Assembly (NCBI GenBank): GCA_034666705.1
Contig: JAXDLH010000328.1
Coordinates: 1 to 25,187 of the forward strand
Reading direction: 5' to 3'
From: JAXDLH01 sp034666705
GTDB lineage: Bacteria; Chloroflexota; UBA6077; SHYK01
Length of the DNA stretch: 25,187 bases
The notes beneath the pieces are model-generated. The model saw only the letters and a program-made list of their open reading frames with translations, was not told the origin of the DNA and did no database searches. How positions within the stretch are numbered: position 1 is the first letter of the stretch; every line of letters starts with the position of its first letter. The position numbers and the translations under genes were made by a program. Below are positions 7,732-15,500 of this stretch, one piece after another.

Positions 7732-8493
7732 TCAAGCAGCGGTGGCGACGAAGTCCAATTGAAGCTGGACTTGATCGGAAACGCTCGCCACGAATGGAAT
7801 GCTCGGAATCTGGAGGTTCCAGTCGGAGCGGTTGATCAAGGTCTTCGCCGAGCCACTAAGCTGGGTCGTGGACGCTGGCGTGACGGTCGCGGTGAAGGTC
7901 ACCGGCTTCGTCACGTCGCGGATCGTAAGCTGCCCGGCAATCTCGGCGTTGTACGACTGACCGGGCGTCCCGCTCGGTGGCAAGCCGCTCACGGAGGTCG
8001 GCTGGAACGTGACGTACTCGAACTGCCCAGTAGACAGGATGACGTTCTGGATCATGCGGTTGCGTTGCCGGTCATCCGTCGTAAGCCCGCGGGCATCGAC
8101 CGTAATCGTGCCGACCTGCGCCGTAATGGGGGCCGTCGGATCGAAAGCAAGCTGACCAGCCACCTGGTCCGTGGTGCCGACCACAGTGTTCGGGGAACCG
8201 TTCAGCAGCTCCGTGAGGGTGAAGGTCGCCTTCGACTGGCCCGGCTGAATCTGGAATAGCGTCAGGTTCGTCGCGCTGCTCGACGCCGGATCGGTGGCGG
8301 ACGTTACGGCCACCCCAGCGACCTGGGGTGCGGTCGCGGCGGCGGGCGCGCTGGCCGCCCCGTTCTGGATTTGCAACGGCACCGCTTGGAGCTGGCCGCT
8401 GGGCGCGGCCGGCGTGCGCATCGCCATGTAGCCGAAGATACCGACTATTACGGCAACGCCTACGAGCAGGAGTGGGGCGAGCTTGCGGAGCAT
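7732..8493 (-). CDS. YceI-like lipid/quinone-binding domain protein, membrane-anchored
   Basis: A 253-residue protein whose C-terminal 170 residues form a YceI-like lipocalin-type barrel; the family binds polyisoprenoids such as quinone tails. Family signs are FQIQPGQSKATFTLTELL, GTITVDARGLTTDDRQRNRMIQ, ILSTGQFEYVTF, GQLTIRDVTKPVTF and the final RSDWNLQIPSIPFVASVSDQVQLQLDF. The N-terminus MLRKLAPLLLVGVAVIVGIF is a signal anchor, followed by an Ala/Pro/Ser-rich linker, so the barrel lies outside the membrane. ATG 8493 is preferred to the upstream ATG at 8550 because GGAGGG (complement of 8502-8507) lies 8 nt before it. It is the first gene of a two-gene operon with the dioxygenase. Confidence 0.9.
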   Translation of the reverse strand: MLRKLAPLLLVGVAVIVGIFGYMAMRTPAAPSGQLQAVPLQIQNGAASAPAAATAPQVAGVAVTSATDPASSSATNLTLFQIQPGQSKATFTLTELLNGSPNTVVGTTDQVAGQLAFDPTAPITAQVGTITVDARGLTTDDRQRNRMIQNVILSTGQFEYVTFQPTSVSGLPPSGTPGQSYNAEIAGQLTIRDVTKPVTFTATVTPASTTQLSGSAKTLINRSDWNLQIPSIPFVASVSDQVQLQLDFVATAA

Positions 8494-8552
8494 TGGTGGG
8501 TCCCTCCAGGGAGTTACGTCGTTCTCGCCGCGCTGGATTGCGGCATACATTC

Positions 8553-8608
8553 AGGATAGACAAGCTGCCTTGGACGTTCGTTGGACGGAGATGAGAGTTC
8601 TCTCATCT
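8553..8608 (-). promoter_or_regulatory. Operator A and predicted promoter of the YceI/dioxygenase operon
   Basis: A perfect inverted repeat AGATGAGAG-TT-CTCTCATCT fills 8589-8608. Reading toward the YceI-like gene, 15 nt separate it from CCAA (complement of 8570-8573), and 30 nt separate it from TATCCT (complement of 8553-8558), a -10-like hexamer. The predicted leader is about 50 nt. Sites at 13656 and 18235 share this layout. The palindrome also lies 4 nt after the stop of the MacB-like gene, so a terminator role is an alternative, but its two relatives sit between divergent genes where a terminator makes no sense. Confidence 0.7.
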
Positions 8609-8612
8609 GTCA

Positions 8613-9962
8613 TCACTCATAGCGCAGAGCCACGATCGGGTCGAGCCGCGAGGCCTTACGCGCCGGGTAAATCCCGAAGAAGACGCCGATAGCGGCGGAG
8701 ACGCCGAAGGAGAGGCCAATCGCATTCCAGGGCAGGACGGTGGCAAACCCGGCCACCACTGGCATGAGCAGCGCGACCCCCGAGCCGAGCGCAATTCCGA
8801 GAATTCCGCCCAGCAACGACAGGACGACGGCCTCGACCAGGAACTGGCTCAGCACGTCGCCGGGCTGGGCACCGATCGCCAGTCGAATGCCGATCTCACG
8901 CGTGCGCTCCGTGACCGAGACCAGCATGATGTTCATGATGCCGATTCCGCCGACCACGAGAGAGACCGCCGCCACGCCGCCCAGCAACAGCGTCATGGTC
9001 TGACTGACGCCCGACACGCGGGAGATGATGTCGCTGTTATTGCGGATCGAGAAGTCGTCCGCCTTCCCGGTCGCGAGGTTGTGGTCCTGGCGAAGCACCT
9101 GGGTGATCTTGGCGCTCGCCGTGGCGATCTGGCTCGTATCGGCGACCTGGACGACGATCTGATTGATCGACGTCGATCCGAACAGGCGCACCTGGCCCGT
9201 GCGGAACGGGATCAGCACGGTATCGTCCTGGTCGCCGCCGATGCCCGAGCCCTTGCTCGCGAGCACTCCCACCACGGTGAAAGGCACGTTGCGCACCTGG
9301 ATGAGCTGCCCAATCGGCGATTGGCCATTCGGGAACAGGTTCGTCGCGACCGTCTGACCGATCACGGCGACGTTGTTCGCTGCCGTATTGTCCTGGCTGG
9401 TGAAGAAGGCGCCAGAGGCCACGTGCCAGTCCTGGATCGTCTGGTAGTCTGGTGTAACGGCGGAGATCCGGGTCGACCAGTTCGCGCTGCCGGCGATCAC
9501 CTGGGCGCTGCCGGACACGACCGGGCTGACTGCGGTAACTCCGGTACCGCCGGCAGCGATTGCATCGGCATCGGCCGCTTTGAGTGTGACGCTGCTGCCG
9601 GCCCCGCTGCTTGCCCCACCGCTGCGGGTGCTCCCCGGCGTGATCGTCAGCACGTTGACGCCCAGCCCTTGAAGCTGGCTGGCGACGGAGGCCGTAGCGC
9701 CCTCGCCGAGCGCCACAATCGCGATCACGGCGGCCACGCCGATGATGATGCCGAGGGTAGTCAGCACGCTGCGGCCCTTATTGGCTCGCAGCGCGGTGAG
9801 CGCCGACGGAATCGACTCGAAGAACCGCAAGTGGCGACTCCCCGTGGGCGGCGGCTCCGCCAGGAGCGCGAAGCTGTCCACGTCGATGGCTGGCGCTGGC
9901 GCACTCGGCAGGCGTTGGATTGGGGTTGCGCGCAGGGGAAACGGGCTCGCCAGCGTATTCAT
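8613..9962 (-). CDS. MacB-type ABC transporter permease (FtsX/MacB_PCD)
   Basis: A 449-residue membrane protein of the MacB/FtsX exporter class. About 55 cytoplasmic residues precede TM1 (SVLTTLGIIIGVAAVIAIVALG), then a large external domain (about 100-315), then three TM helices: LLLGGVAAVSLVVGGIGIMNIMLV, the one after RTREIGIRLAIGA, and the C-terminal one ending IYPARKASRLDPIVALRYE. These last motifs are hallmarks of the family. The start ATG overlaps the ATPase stop as ATGA, and AGGAGG lies 7 nt upstream, so translation is coupled. It works with the ATPase and adaptor upstream as a mechanotransmission-type exporter; the substrate (peptide, siderophore, drug or lipoprotein) is not evident. 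Confidence 0.92.
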   Translation of the reverse strand: MNTLASPFPLRATPIQRLPSAPAPAIDVDSFALLAEPPPTGSRHLRFFESIPSALTALRANKGRSVLTTLGIIIGVAAVIAIVALGEGATASVASQLQGLGVNVLTITPGSTRSGGASSGAGSSVTLKAADADAIAAGGTGVTAVSPVVSGSAQVIAGSANWSTRISAVTPDYQTIQDWHVASGAFFTSQDNTAANNVAVIGQTVATNLFPNGQSPIGQLIQVRNVPFTVVGVLASKGSGIGGDQDDTVLIPFRTGQVRLFGSTSINQIVVQVADTSQIATASAKITQVLRQDHNLATGKADDFSIRNNSDIISRVSGVSQTMTLLLGGVAAVSLVVGGIGIMNIMLVSVTERTREIGIRLAIGAQPGDVLSQFLVEAVVLSLLGGILGIALGSGVALLMPVVAGFATVLPWNAIGLSFGVSAAIGVFFGIYPARKASRLDPIVALRYE

Positions 9963-10783
9963 GCTGGCACCTCCTGAGCCGGCGCCGGCCAACTGGCCAG
10001 CGCCTCGGCTGCGTTCGCGACGTGCTGATTGCGCTCGTCGGACAGCAGGGCTCCATCCTTGAACACCACCGTCCGCGCGCAGTAAGTGGCAATGTCCGGC
10101 TCGTGCGTGACGAGCACGATCGTCGCGCCTGCCGCGTTGAGCTTCTGCAGGATGGCCAGGATCTCCACGCTGGTGCGCGAGTCGAGGTTTCCCGTCGGCT
10201 CATCGGCGAGGATCAGCTTGGGCGCATTGACGAGCGAGCGGGCGATCGCGACGCGCTGCTGCTGCCCGCCAGACATCTCACTGGGTCGGTGCCGCGCCCG
10301 CGTCGCCAGTCCGACCGCGTCGAGTGCCGCCATCGCGCGCCGGAGGCGAATCGCCTCTGGCGCGCCGGCGTACACCATCGGGAGCGCCACATTCGCGAGC
10401 GCATCCATCTTTGGCAGCAGGTTGAAGCCCTGGAAGATGAACCCGAGCTTGCGGTTGCGCAGGTCCGCGAGCTGGACCGGGCTGAGATGCGTCACCTCAA
10501 CCCCGTCCAGCTCGTACGAGCCGCTGCTCGGCCGGTCCAGGCAGCCGATCAGGTTCATAAACGTGGACTTACCAGAACCCGACGGCCCCATGATGGCCAC
10601 GAACTCACCGCGTTGCACCTCCAGGGAGACTGCCCGCAGCGCGTGCACGACGTTCGTGCCGAGCGTGTAGTCTTTGGTCAGCTCCGCTACCTGGATAACT
10701 GGAATCCCGTCGCTAAGCATCGGATCCGACGTGTCGAGGGCGCGAGCTGGACGGGCCTGGTTTTCGATCATCATTGTCGTCAT
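9959..10783 (-). CDS. MacB/LolD-type ABC transporter ATPase
   Basis: A 274-residue nucleotide-binding subunit that powers the MacB-like permease. It shows the Walker A motif GPSGSGKST, Q-loop FQGFN, signature MSGGQQQR, Walker B LILADEPTGNLD and switch VTHE. It has an extra N-terminal segment of about 25 residues before the domain and a short Ala-rich tail. GGGGGA lies 6 nt before the ATG at 10783. The gap to the adaptor gene is 11 nt and the overlap with the permease is 4 nt, so the three form one operon transcribed from the promoter at 13620. Confidence 0.95.
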   Translation of the reverse strand: MTTMMIENQARPARALDTSDPMLSDGIPVIQVAELTKDYTLGTNVVHALRAVSLEVQRGEFVAIMGPSGSGKSTFMNLIGCLDRPSSGSYELDGVEVTHLSPVQLADLRNRKLGFIFQGFNLLPKMDALANVALPMVYAGAPEAIRLRRAMAALDAVGLATRARHRPSEMSGGQQQRVAIARSLVNAPKLILADEPTGNLDSRTSVEILAILQKLNAAGATIVLVTHEPDIATYCARTVVFKDGALLSDERNQHVANAAEALASWPAPAQEVPA

Positions 10784-10794
10784 CGTCCGTCCCC

Positions 10795-13518
10795 CTATGC
10801 GCCCGGGGCGCCGGCTGGTGGGCCGCCGGCGCCACTCGGTGCCGTGCCGCCGCTCGCCGCACCGCTCTGGGTCGTGCTGCGGCTGGTCGAGCTCGCCCCG
10901 CTGTTGGCGTTAGCACCACCCGGTGCGCCCAGCCCGAAGATGTTGGAGCTCGAGGAGCTCGTCGACTTCGCGCTGCTGCTGGCCCCGCTCGTGCCGGTGA
11001 CGACCTGGTCGCCAGCCTGCAGCCCGGACACCACCACGGTGTTCTGGCCGTTGGTGCTCCCCGTCTGGACAGCCACCGTGGTCGGCGTCCCGTTGCGCAG
11101 TACATAGACGGAGGTTCCACCCGCACTCTTGCTGCCGGTCTGGGTCTGGGCGTAGGAGAGCGCCGCGTTCGGCACCAGCGCAGCGCCGTCGACCTGCTCG
11201 GTGATGATGGTCACCGTGGCGGTCATGTCCGGCAGGAGCTGCACGTCGGTCGGATCGGCCGAGATGAGCACGGTGTACGTCACTACGTTCGACGTCGTCG
11301 TCCCGATCGGTCCGATCGTGGCGACCGCGCCGTTGAAGGTTCGGCCCGGGTACGAGGCGAGGGTGAAGGTCGCGCGCTGGCCAGCCTGCACCTTGCCAAT
11401 GTCAGCCTCGCTGATCTGCGCGCTCACCATTGGCGTCGTGATGTCGCTCAGGGTAATGAACGCGCTGCTCGAGGTGCTGCTGGTCGTCGTGGACGTACTC
11501 GTGCTGGTCGGGCCACCGCTGATCCACTGACCCACCGCGCCGTTGAGGCTGGCGATCGTGCCATTGGTGGGGGCCACGAGGACCGCGGCCGCCAGGTTGT
11601 TCTGCGCGGTCGTGAGGGCCACCTGGGCGCTCGCGACCTGCGCCTGGGCGACGTTGACGTCCTGCTCCGTTGCCGGGGCAGTCGCGAGGGCCGCACTCGC
11701 CTGCTGCGTCTGCAGCGCTGCCTGATCCTGCGCAACAGCATTTTGCGCCGTCTGGATTGAGGCATTCTGCTGGTCGGTCGTGGTCTGCAGGGTAGCCTGG
11801 GCTTTTGCCAACGCGGCTGCCGCCTGATCGACAGCATTCTGCGCGGTCTGCACCGTCGCCTGCTGCTTGAGCTGGTCGCTCGTGAGGGCATCCTGCGCCG
11901 TCTGTCCCGCCGCCTGCGCCTGATTGAGCGTCGCCTGCGCTGAGGCCAGCGTCTGTTGGTTCTTCGCCTGGTCACTCGCGAGGGCAGCCTGCGCGGTGTT
12001 CAGCGCGTTCTGCGCCGACGTAACCTGGCTCTGGGCGGCGAGGAGAGTCTGCTGGTTTTTCGCCTGGTCGCTCGCTTGCTGTGCCTGAACTGTCTGCAGT
12101 GCGTTTTGCGCCGAGATGACCTGCCCCTGAGTTGACACGGTACTCGACTGATTCTTCGCCTGATCGGTCGCAAGCTGGGCTTGCGCCGTGTTCACGGCAT
12201 TCTGCGCCGAGGTGACGTTTGCCTGGGCGTTCGCCACCGACTGCGTGTTCTGCGCCAGGGTTACTGCCTGTTGCGCCTGGGCCGTTTGCACGCTCGTCGT
12301 CGAGGTCGTGCCCGTGCCGGCGGTCGAGCTGGACGTCGTCGAGCTGGTGGAGGTCGTGGTACCCGTCGTCGAGCCGGTGCCGGAGCCCACTGCGTAACTG
12401 GTCTGCGAGCTCCCCACGGCGGACGGAGTGCTGCTCGTCGTGGACTGGGCCGCGGTGAGGGCGGCTTGCGCCGCATTCGCCTGCGCGTTGCTCACCGCGA
12501 CGGCCGCCGCGCTGTTGCTCGCCGCGGCAACCTTCTGTGCGTTGGCGAGCGCCGTCTGCGCGTTCGTCAGGTTACTCTGGGCGTTCAGCACCGCCTGTTG
12601 GTCCGCTTGCACGGACGCGTCGACCGCGTTCTGCCCGGCGCCGAGGCCAGCTTGCACGTTCGCCAGGGTTTGCTCGGCGTTCTGGACCCCGACCACGTCG
12701 CTTTGCGTGCTGGCATCTATGGCTCGTTGGGTTGCGGCAAGGCTCGCCGTCGCCTCGTCCAGCGCTTTCTGGGCGTTCTGGACGGCGATCTGGTCCTGGT
12801 TGAGCTGCGCCTGGATCTGCCCGGTATTGCCGTTATAGACCTGCTGCTGATCCCGCGCGACCTGCTGCGCGTTCGCCAGCGCCGTCTGGTCGGCCGCGAG
12901 GGCCGCGCTCATCTGATCCTGTGCGGTGGCGAGCGCCGTCTGATTGGCCATCACCGTCGTTTGGGCCGTACCGACGTCGGCCTGAGCCGAAGCAACGGTG
13001 CTGGCGGCGCTCGCCCTCGTCGTCGCGAGGCTCTGCTGCGCGCTGCTCAGGGCGGTCTGGGCGGCGTTGACTTGCGCCTGGGCAGCGGCAATCGTCTGCG
13101 TGGTCGGCCCGGCGGCCACCTTCGCCGCGTTGGCGATCTGCTGGTCCAGTGCGGCCTGGGCCTGATCGACCGCCGCTTGCAGATCGGTCGTATCTTGCTT
13201 CGCGAGCACCTGGCCCGCAGCAACCAACTGGCCGATCCCCACGTCGACTTCCGCGAGCTTGCCGCTCGTCTTAAAGGAGAGAGGCAAGCTCGCGAGGTCG
13301 GTGATCGGGCCAGTCGCGCTCACGGTGGTTTGCAGGCTGCCCTGAGCCACCGTCGCAGTCTGATACGTGACGGCCTGCTGACCGGAGGCGAGCGGGTTGC
13401 CCTTGACCCCCACGTAGAGCCCGCTCAGGGCAATTGTGCCGGCGAGCCCGAGGGCAAGGACCCGCTGGGACACCCGACCAGGTGACCAGGGCCGCGCCCT
13501 CGGTAATGACAAACTCAT
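10795..13518 (-). CDS. MacA/HlyD-like membrane fusion protein with giant coiled-coil hairpin
   Basis: A 907-residue periplasmic-adaptor-type protein, over twice the usual MacA length (about 370-390). It has an N-terminal membrane anchor (about 20-38), a first lipoyl half (about 65-110, GPITDLASLPLSFKTSGKLAEVDVGIGQLVAAGQVLAKQD), and an Ala/Gln-rich helical hairpin of about 520 residues (113-640). The second lipoyl half (VLVAPTNGTIASLNGAVGQWI) is followed by beta-barrel strands (SDITTPMVSAQISEADIGKVQAGQRATFTL) and a MacA-like membrane-proximal domain. Ser/Thr-rich stretches lie at about 359-409 and 680-695, and the tail is Ser/Gly/Pro-rich. The ATG has AGGAG 6 nt upstream. It heads the macAB-like operon and presumably couples the exporter to the cell wall or outside. 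Confidence 0.92.
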   Translation of the reverse strand: MSLSLPRARPWSPGRVSQRVLALGLAGTIALSGLYVGVKGNPLASGQQAVTYQTATVAQGSLQTTVSATGPITDLASLPLSFKTSGKLAEVDVGIGQLVAAGQVLAKQDTTDLQAAVDQAQAALDQQIANAAKVAAGPTTQTIAAAQAQVNAAQTALSSAQQSLATTRASAASTVASAQADVGTAQTTVMANQTALATAQDQMSAALAADQTALANAQQVARDQQQVYNGNTGQIQAQLNQDQIAVQNAQKALDEATASLAATQRAIDASTQSDVVGVQNAEQTLANVQAGLGAGQNAVDASVQADQQAVLNAQSNLTNAQTALANAQKVAAASNSAAAVAVSNAQANAAQAALTAAQSTTSSTPSAVGSSQTSYAVGSGTGSTTGTTTSTSSTTSSSTAGTGTTSTTSVQTAQAQQAVTLAQNTQSVANAQANVTSAQNAVNTAQAQLATDQAKNQSSTVSTQGQVISAQNALQTVQAQQASDQAKNQQTLLAAQSQVTSAQNALNTAQAALASDQAKNQQTLASAQATLNQAQAAGQTAQDALTSDQLKQQATVQTAQNAVDQAAAALAKAQATLQTTTDQQNASIQTAQNAVAQDQAALQTQQASAALATAPATEQDVNVAQAQVASAQVALTTAQNNLAAAVLVAPTNGTIASLNGAVGQWISGGPTSTSTSTTTSSTSSSAFITLSDITTPMVSAQISEADIGKVQAGQRATFTLASYPGRTFNGAVATIGPIGTTTSNVVTYTVLISADPTDVQLLPDMTATVTIITEQVDGAALVPNAALSYAQTQTGSKSAGGTSVYVLRNGTPTTVAVQTGSTNGQNTVVVSGLQAGDQVVTGTSGASSSAKSTSSSSSNIFGLGAPGGANANSGASSTSRSTTQSGAASGGTAPSGAGGPPAGAPGA
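11782..12165 (-). repeat. 96-bp in-frame tandem repeats coding 32-residue coiled-coil units
   Basis: Inside the adaptor gene the motif DQAKNQ or its variant DQLKQQ recurs at residues 452, 484, 516 and 548, exactly 32 residues (96 bp) apart. The units also share SAQNAL-type segments. Four units are clear; flanking segments look like older, more diverged copies. This suggests the hairpin was lengthened by unit duplication. Confidence 0.8.
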
Positions 13519-13619
13519 GATTCGCTCCTATCCCGCGTGATCGGTTGGTGCCGCGCTCGGCCGTTCGCCATACCACCGAGGGTGGCGTTTCGGCGGACTG
13601 CCGTTCGCATCGCACTGTC

Positions 13620-13711
13620 AGGATAGGAAGGCCCGATTGGACCACGGTGAGAAGCAGGTGTGAGAACTCACACCTCACTCCCATGAGTCTCCAATCTGGC
13701 CCGCGTAATCT
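13620..13711. promoter_or_regulatory. Operator B with two divergent predicted promoters
   Basis: The perfect inverted repeat AGGTGTGAG-AA-CTCACACCT occupies 13656-13675 between the macA-like gene (minus) and the GerE-type gene (plus). The flanks are mirror-arranged. Leftward, CCAATC (complement of 13635-13640) is 15 nt away and TATCCT (complement of 13620-13625) 30 nt away. Rightward, CCAATC (13691-13696) is 15 nt away and TAATCT (13706-13711) 30 nt away. Predicted leaders are about 95 nt toward macA and about 120 nt toward the regulator gene. The remainder of 13519-13839 shows no gene. Confidence 0.75.
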
Positions 13712-13839
13712 CCCAACGTGCCGCCCGTGAACCGGCTACTGGCCTGCCCCTCCACTGGAGGATGAGCGGAACGCGCGACTGAGCTGCGCCGGTCCCCGCC
13801 GAGGAGGAGGCGCCAAGAAAGGAACTGGGTACACCCACC

Positions 13840-14055
13840 ATGTCTATCGAATCCACCGCGCCCCGTCTTACCGCACGCGAGCAGCAGGTCCTGGACCTGC
13901 TGGCGAAGGGGATGACGAACCAGCAGATCGCGACGGAGTTGCAGATCGGCTACCGCACGGCGCGATTCCACGTCGCTTCCCTTTTTCGCAAGCTCGGCGC
14001 CGAGAACCGGGCGCACGCGGTCGCGGTTGCCGCGCGGTTCGGCCTTCTCAATTGA
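13840..14055 (+). CDS. Standalone LuxR/GerE-type helix-turn-helix regulator
   Basis: A 71-residue protein that is almost only a GerE/LuxR-type DNA-binding domain: LTAREQQVLDLLAKGMTNQQIATELQIGYRTARFHVASLFRKLGAENRAHAV carries the family's tetrahelical pattern. It has no receiver or ligand domain, like Bacillus GerE, so activity would depend on its amount, on dimerisation or on a partner. There is no strong Shine-Dalgarno before the ATG; the frame is open back to a TGA at 13780, and a CTG at 13825 is a possible start. It lies beside operator B and is the best candidate to bind the 9-2-9 inverted repeats, since NarL/LuxR domains favour inverted heptamers 2 bp apart. It would then be autoregulated. 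Confidence 0.85.
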   Translation: MSIESTAPRLTAREQQVLDLLAKGMTNQQIATELQIGYRTARFHVASLFRKLGAENRAHAVAVAARFGLLN

Positions 14056-14327
14056 ACTGGCCATCGGGTGAATCTCAGCCGCGGTGGCAGACGAGACGCC
14101 AACTCGACGTGGCATACTGGCCGATTGGTCAGGTCAATCGAGAACATCTGACCGCCTCATGAGCATCGTTAACGCTGTTCTTACTATTTGAAAACGAATG
14201 CACGGCAGTTCCTTCCTAGAATGGCCACCAGGCAGGAAATAGCAGACGGCGCGGAGCTCCGCCAGTCGCCCGAAAGCGGGCCTGCCATGCAAGCCAGTCC
14301 AAGATGGACAAAGGAGACAGAGAGGCA

Positions 14328-14969
14328 ATGTCAAGTAACAAACTACCAGGCGCATTGCGCTTCGCGGGAGTTGGCCTGGTCGTGTTTGCGCTCTTCGCGC
14401 TCGCGATTGGAATTGCCGGCGCCCAGCAGGCCACCCCGACGCCATCGCCGGCGAACGGTCAGCAGGGAGGGCCCCGCGGCCAGTTCGATACCCAGTTTGC
14501 AACGGCGCTCGCGGCGAACCTGAATCTGCCAGTCGCCACTGTGCAGAACGCCCTCCAGACGACCAGGCAGCAGCTCCAAGCCTCCCGGCCACAGGGTCAG
14601 CCCGGCGGCCCCGGCCAGGGCGGCCCCGGTGGACCGCGCGGCGACCGGGGGCCAGGTGGCTTCGGCTGGCCCGGTGGCTCGCTGCTGCAGAACACTGCGA
14701 CGATCCTGAACATGTCGGTTGACGATCTGCGCACCCAGATGCAGCAGGGCCAGACGCTCGCACAGATCGCCCAGGCGCACGGCGTCACCGCCGACTCGCT
14801 CGCCAACCAACTCACCCAGCGCGCAGTGCAGGACTTCCAGAGCAATCAGCAGCAACTGCACGATCGCATTCGCCAGGAGCTCGATCGCCAGCCCCCAGCG
14901 CCGGGATCCCGACCGGCACCCGGCGCCGCCCCGGCGAACGGCACCCCCACCACAGGTGGCAGCCGCTAG
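14328..14969 (+). CDS. Secreted Gln/Gly/Pro-rich protein of unknown function
   Basis: I do not recognise a named family. The 213-residue product has a signal peptide (hydrophobic about 15-32, likely cleavage AGA-QQ), a Pro/Thr linker and a helix with LAANLNLPVATVQNAL. A collagen-like Gly/Pro/Gln segment (about 90-117) follows, then a second helical module ATILNMSVDDLRTQMQQGQTLAQIAQAHGVTADSLANQL, and a Pro/Ala/Gly-rich tail. The two helical modules look related and resemble short repeats of exported actinobacterial and chloroflexal proteins. ATG 14328 is chosen over 14304 because AAGGAG (14311-14316) precedes it. It is followed by a strong hairpin, so it is probably monocistronic. Confidence 0.75.
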   Translation: MSSNKLPGALRFAGVGLVVFALFALAIGIAGAQQATPTPSPANGQQGGPRGQFDTQFATALAANLNLPVATVQNALQTTRQQLQASRPQGQPGGPGQGGPGGPRGDRGPGGFGWPGGSLLQNTATILNMSVDDLRTQMQQGQTLAQIAQAHGVTADSLANQLTQRAVQDFQSNQQQLHDRIRQELDRQPPAPGSRPAPGAAPANGTPTTGGSR

Positions 14970-15006
14970 CACCCCCGCCGCGTACGCATCGCGGCGTTCC
15001 GCACCC

Positions 15007-15040
15007 GCGGGGGCCGGTTCCCTTCCAGACCGGCCCCCGC
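15007..15040 (+). terminator. Strong rho-independent-like hairpin
   Basis: GCGGGGGCCGGT (15007-15018) pairs perfectly with ACCGGCCCCCGC (15029-15040), a 12-bp GC-rich stem with a 10-nt loop, 38 nt after the stop of the secreted protein gene. Only a CTCTTT run follows, not a true T tract. Confidence 0.75.
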
Positions 15041-15500
15041 GCCCCTCTTTGGCAACAGGGCCCGACGAGGCAGCCCGCTAAGGCTTGTCGTCAATGAGCA
15101 TGCTGGATCCCGAGCAAAATCGATTAAACCAAAGGCACGATGAAACCTGCTTTGATGCAGGCATGACGTACGAGTGAAGGCTTGCGGTTTTCACCTTGGC
15201 CTGAGGGTAGGAGCTATTACTGCACACACCGTTGGCACGAATGCGCCAAACCGAACGTGAGCATGATTGAACTGTTACGAAGCTGACCTAAGCCAGTGGA
15301 CCGAGTTGGAGTGCAAATTGCGGCGACCAACCGTGGCATCCGGGCTCTATGTACTGCATCCCTGTCCGTCCGCTTAGCTCCCGATCGCTCCTGACCATTT
15401 GGCCAGTGTCAAGCGTCGCTGGTCTCCCTATAGTGAGAGAAAAGCGGAGCCACGCGCGGCGCGCGGTCACCAGGAAGTATTCAAAGCGAGGTTAGACCGC
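15041..15500 (+). promoter_or_regulatory. Long leader region of the multicopper oxidase gene, with a possible promoter
   Basis: No gene was found in this 460-nt stretch. A candidate sigma-70-like promoter is GTGTCA (15406-15411), 17 nt, TATAGT (15429-15434), giving a leader of about 60 nt. A small inverted repeat CCTGC/GCAGG lies at 15146-15161. TGAGAGAA at 15434-15441 equals half of the shared operator, but the second arm is absent. The stretch is less GC-rich than its surroundings. Confidence 0.4.

Noticed and set aside
8589..8608. Palindrome after the MacB-like gene read only as a terminator
   Set aside because: No T tract follows, and the same palindrome occurs between divergent genes at 13656 and 18235 with promoter boxes at fixed distances.
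11782..12165. 96-bp repeats as a CRISPR array
   Set aside because: They are contiguous, in frame and code for coiled-coil units; there are no unique spacers.
12181..13485. A 434-codon plus-strand open frame, and a similar one at 10774-11760
   Set aside because: Both are mirror frames of the low-complexity Ala/Gln-rich adaptor gene; their products are Arg/Gly-rich nonsense.
14188..14222. Promoter for the secreted protein gene from TTGAAA (14188) and TAGAAT (14217)
   Set aside because: The spacer is 23 nt, too long for a normal sigma-70 promoter, and no shared operator lies upstream.
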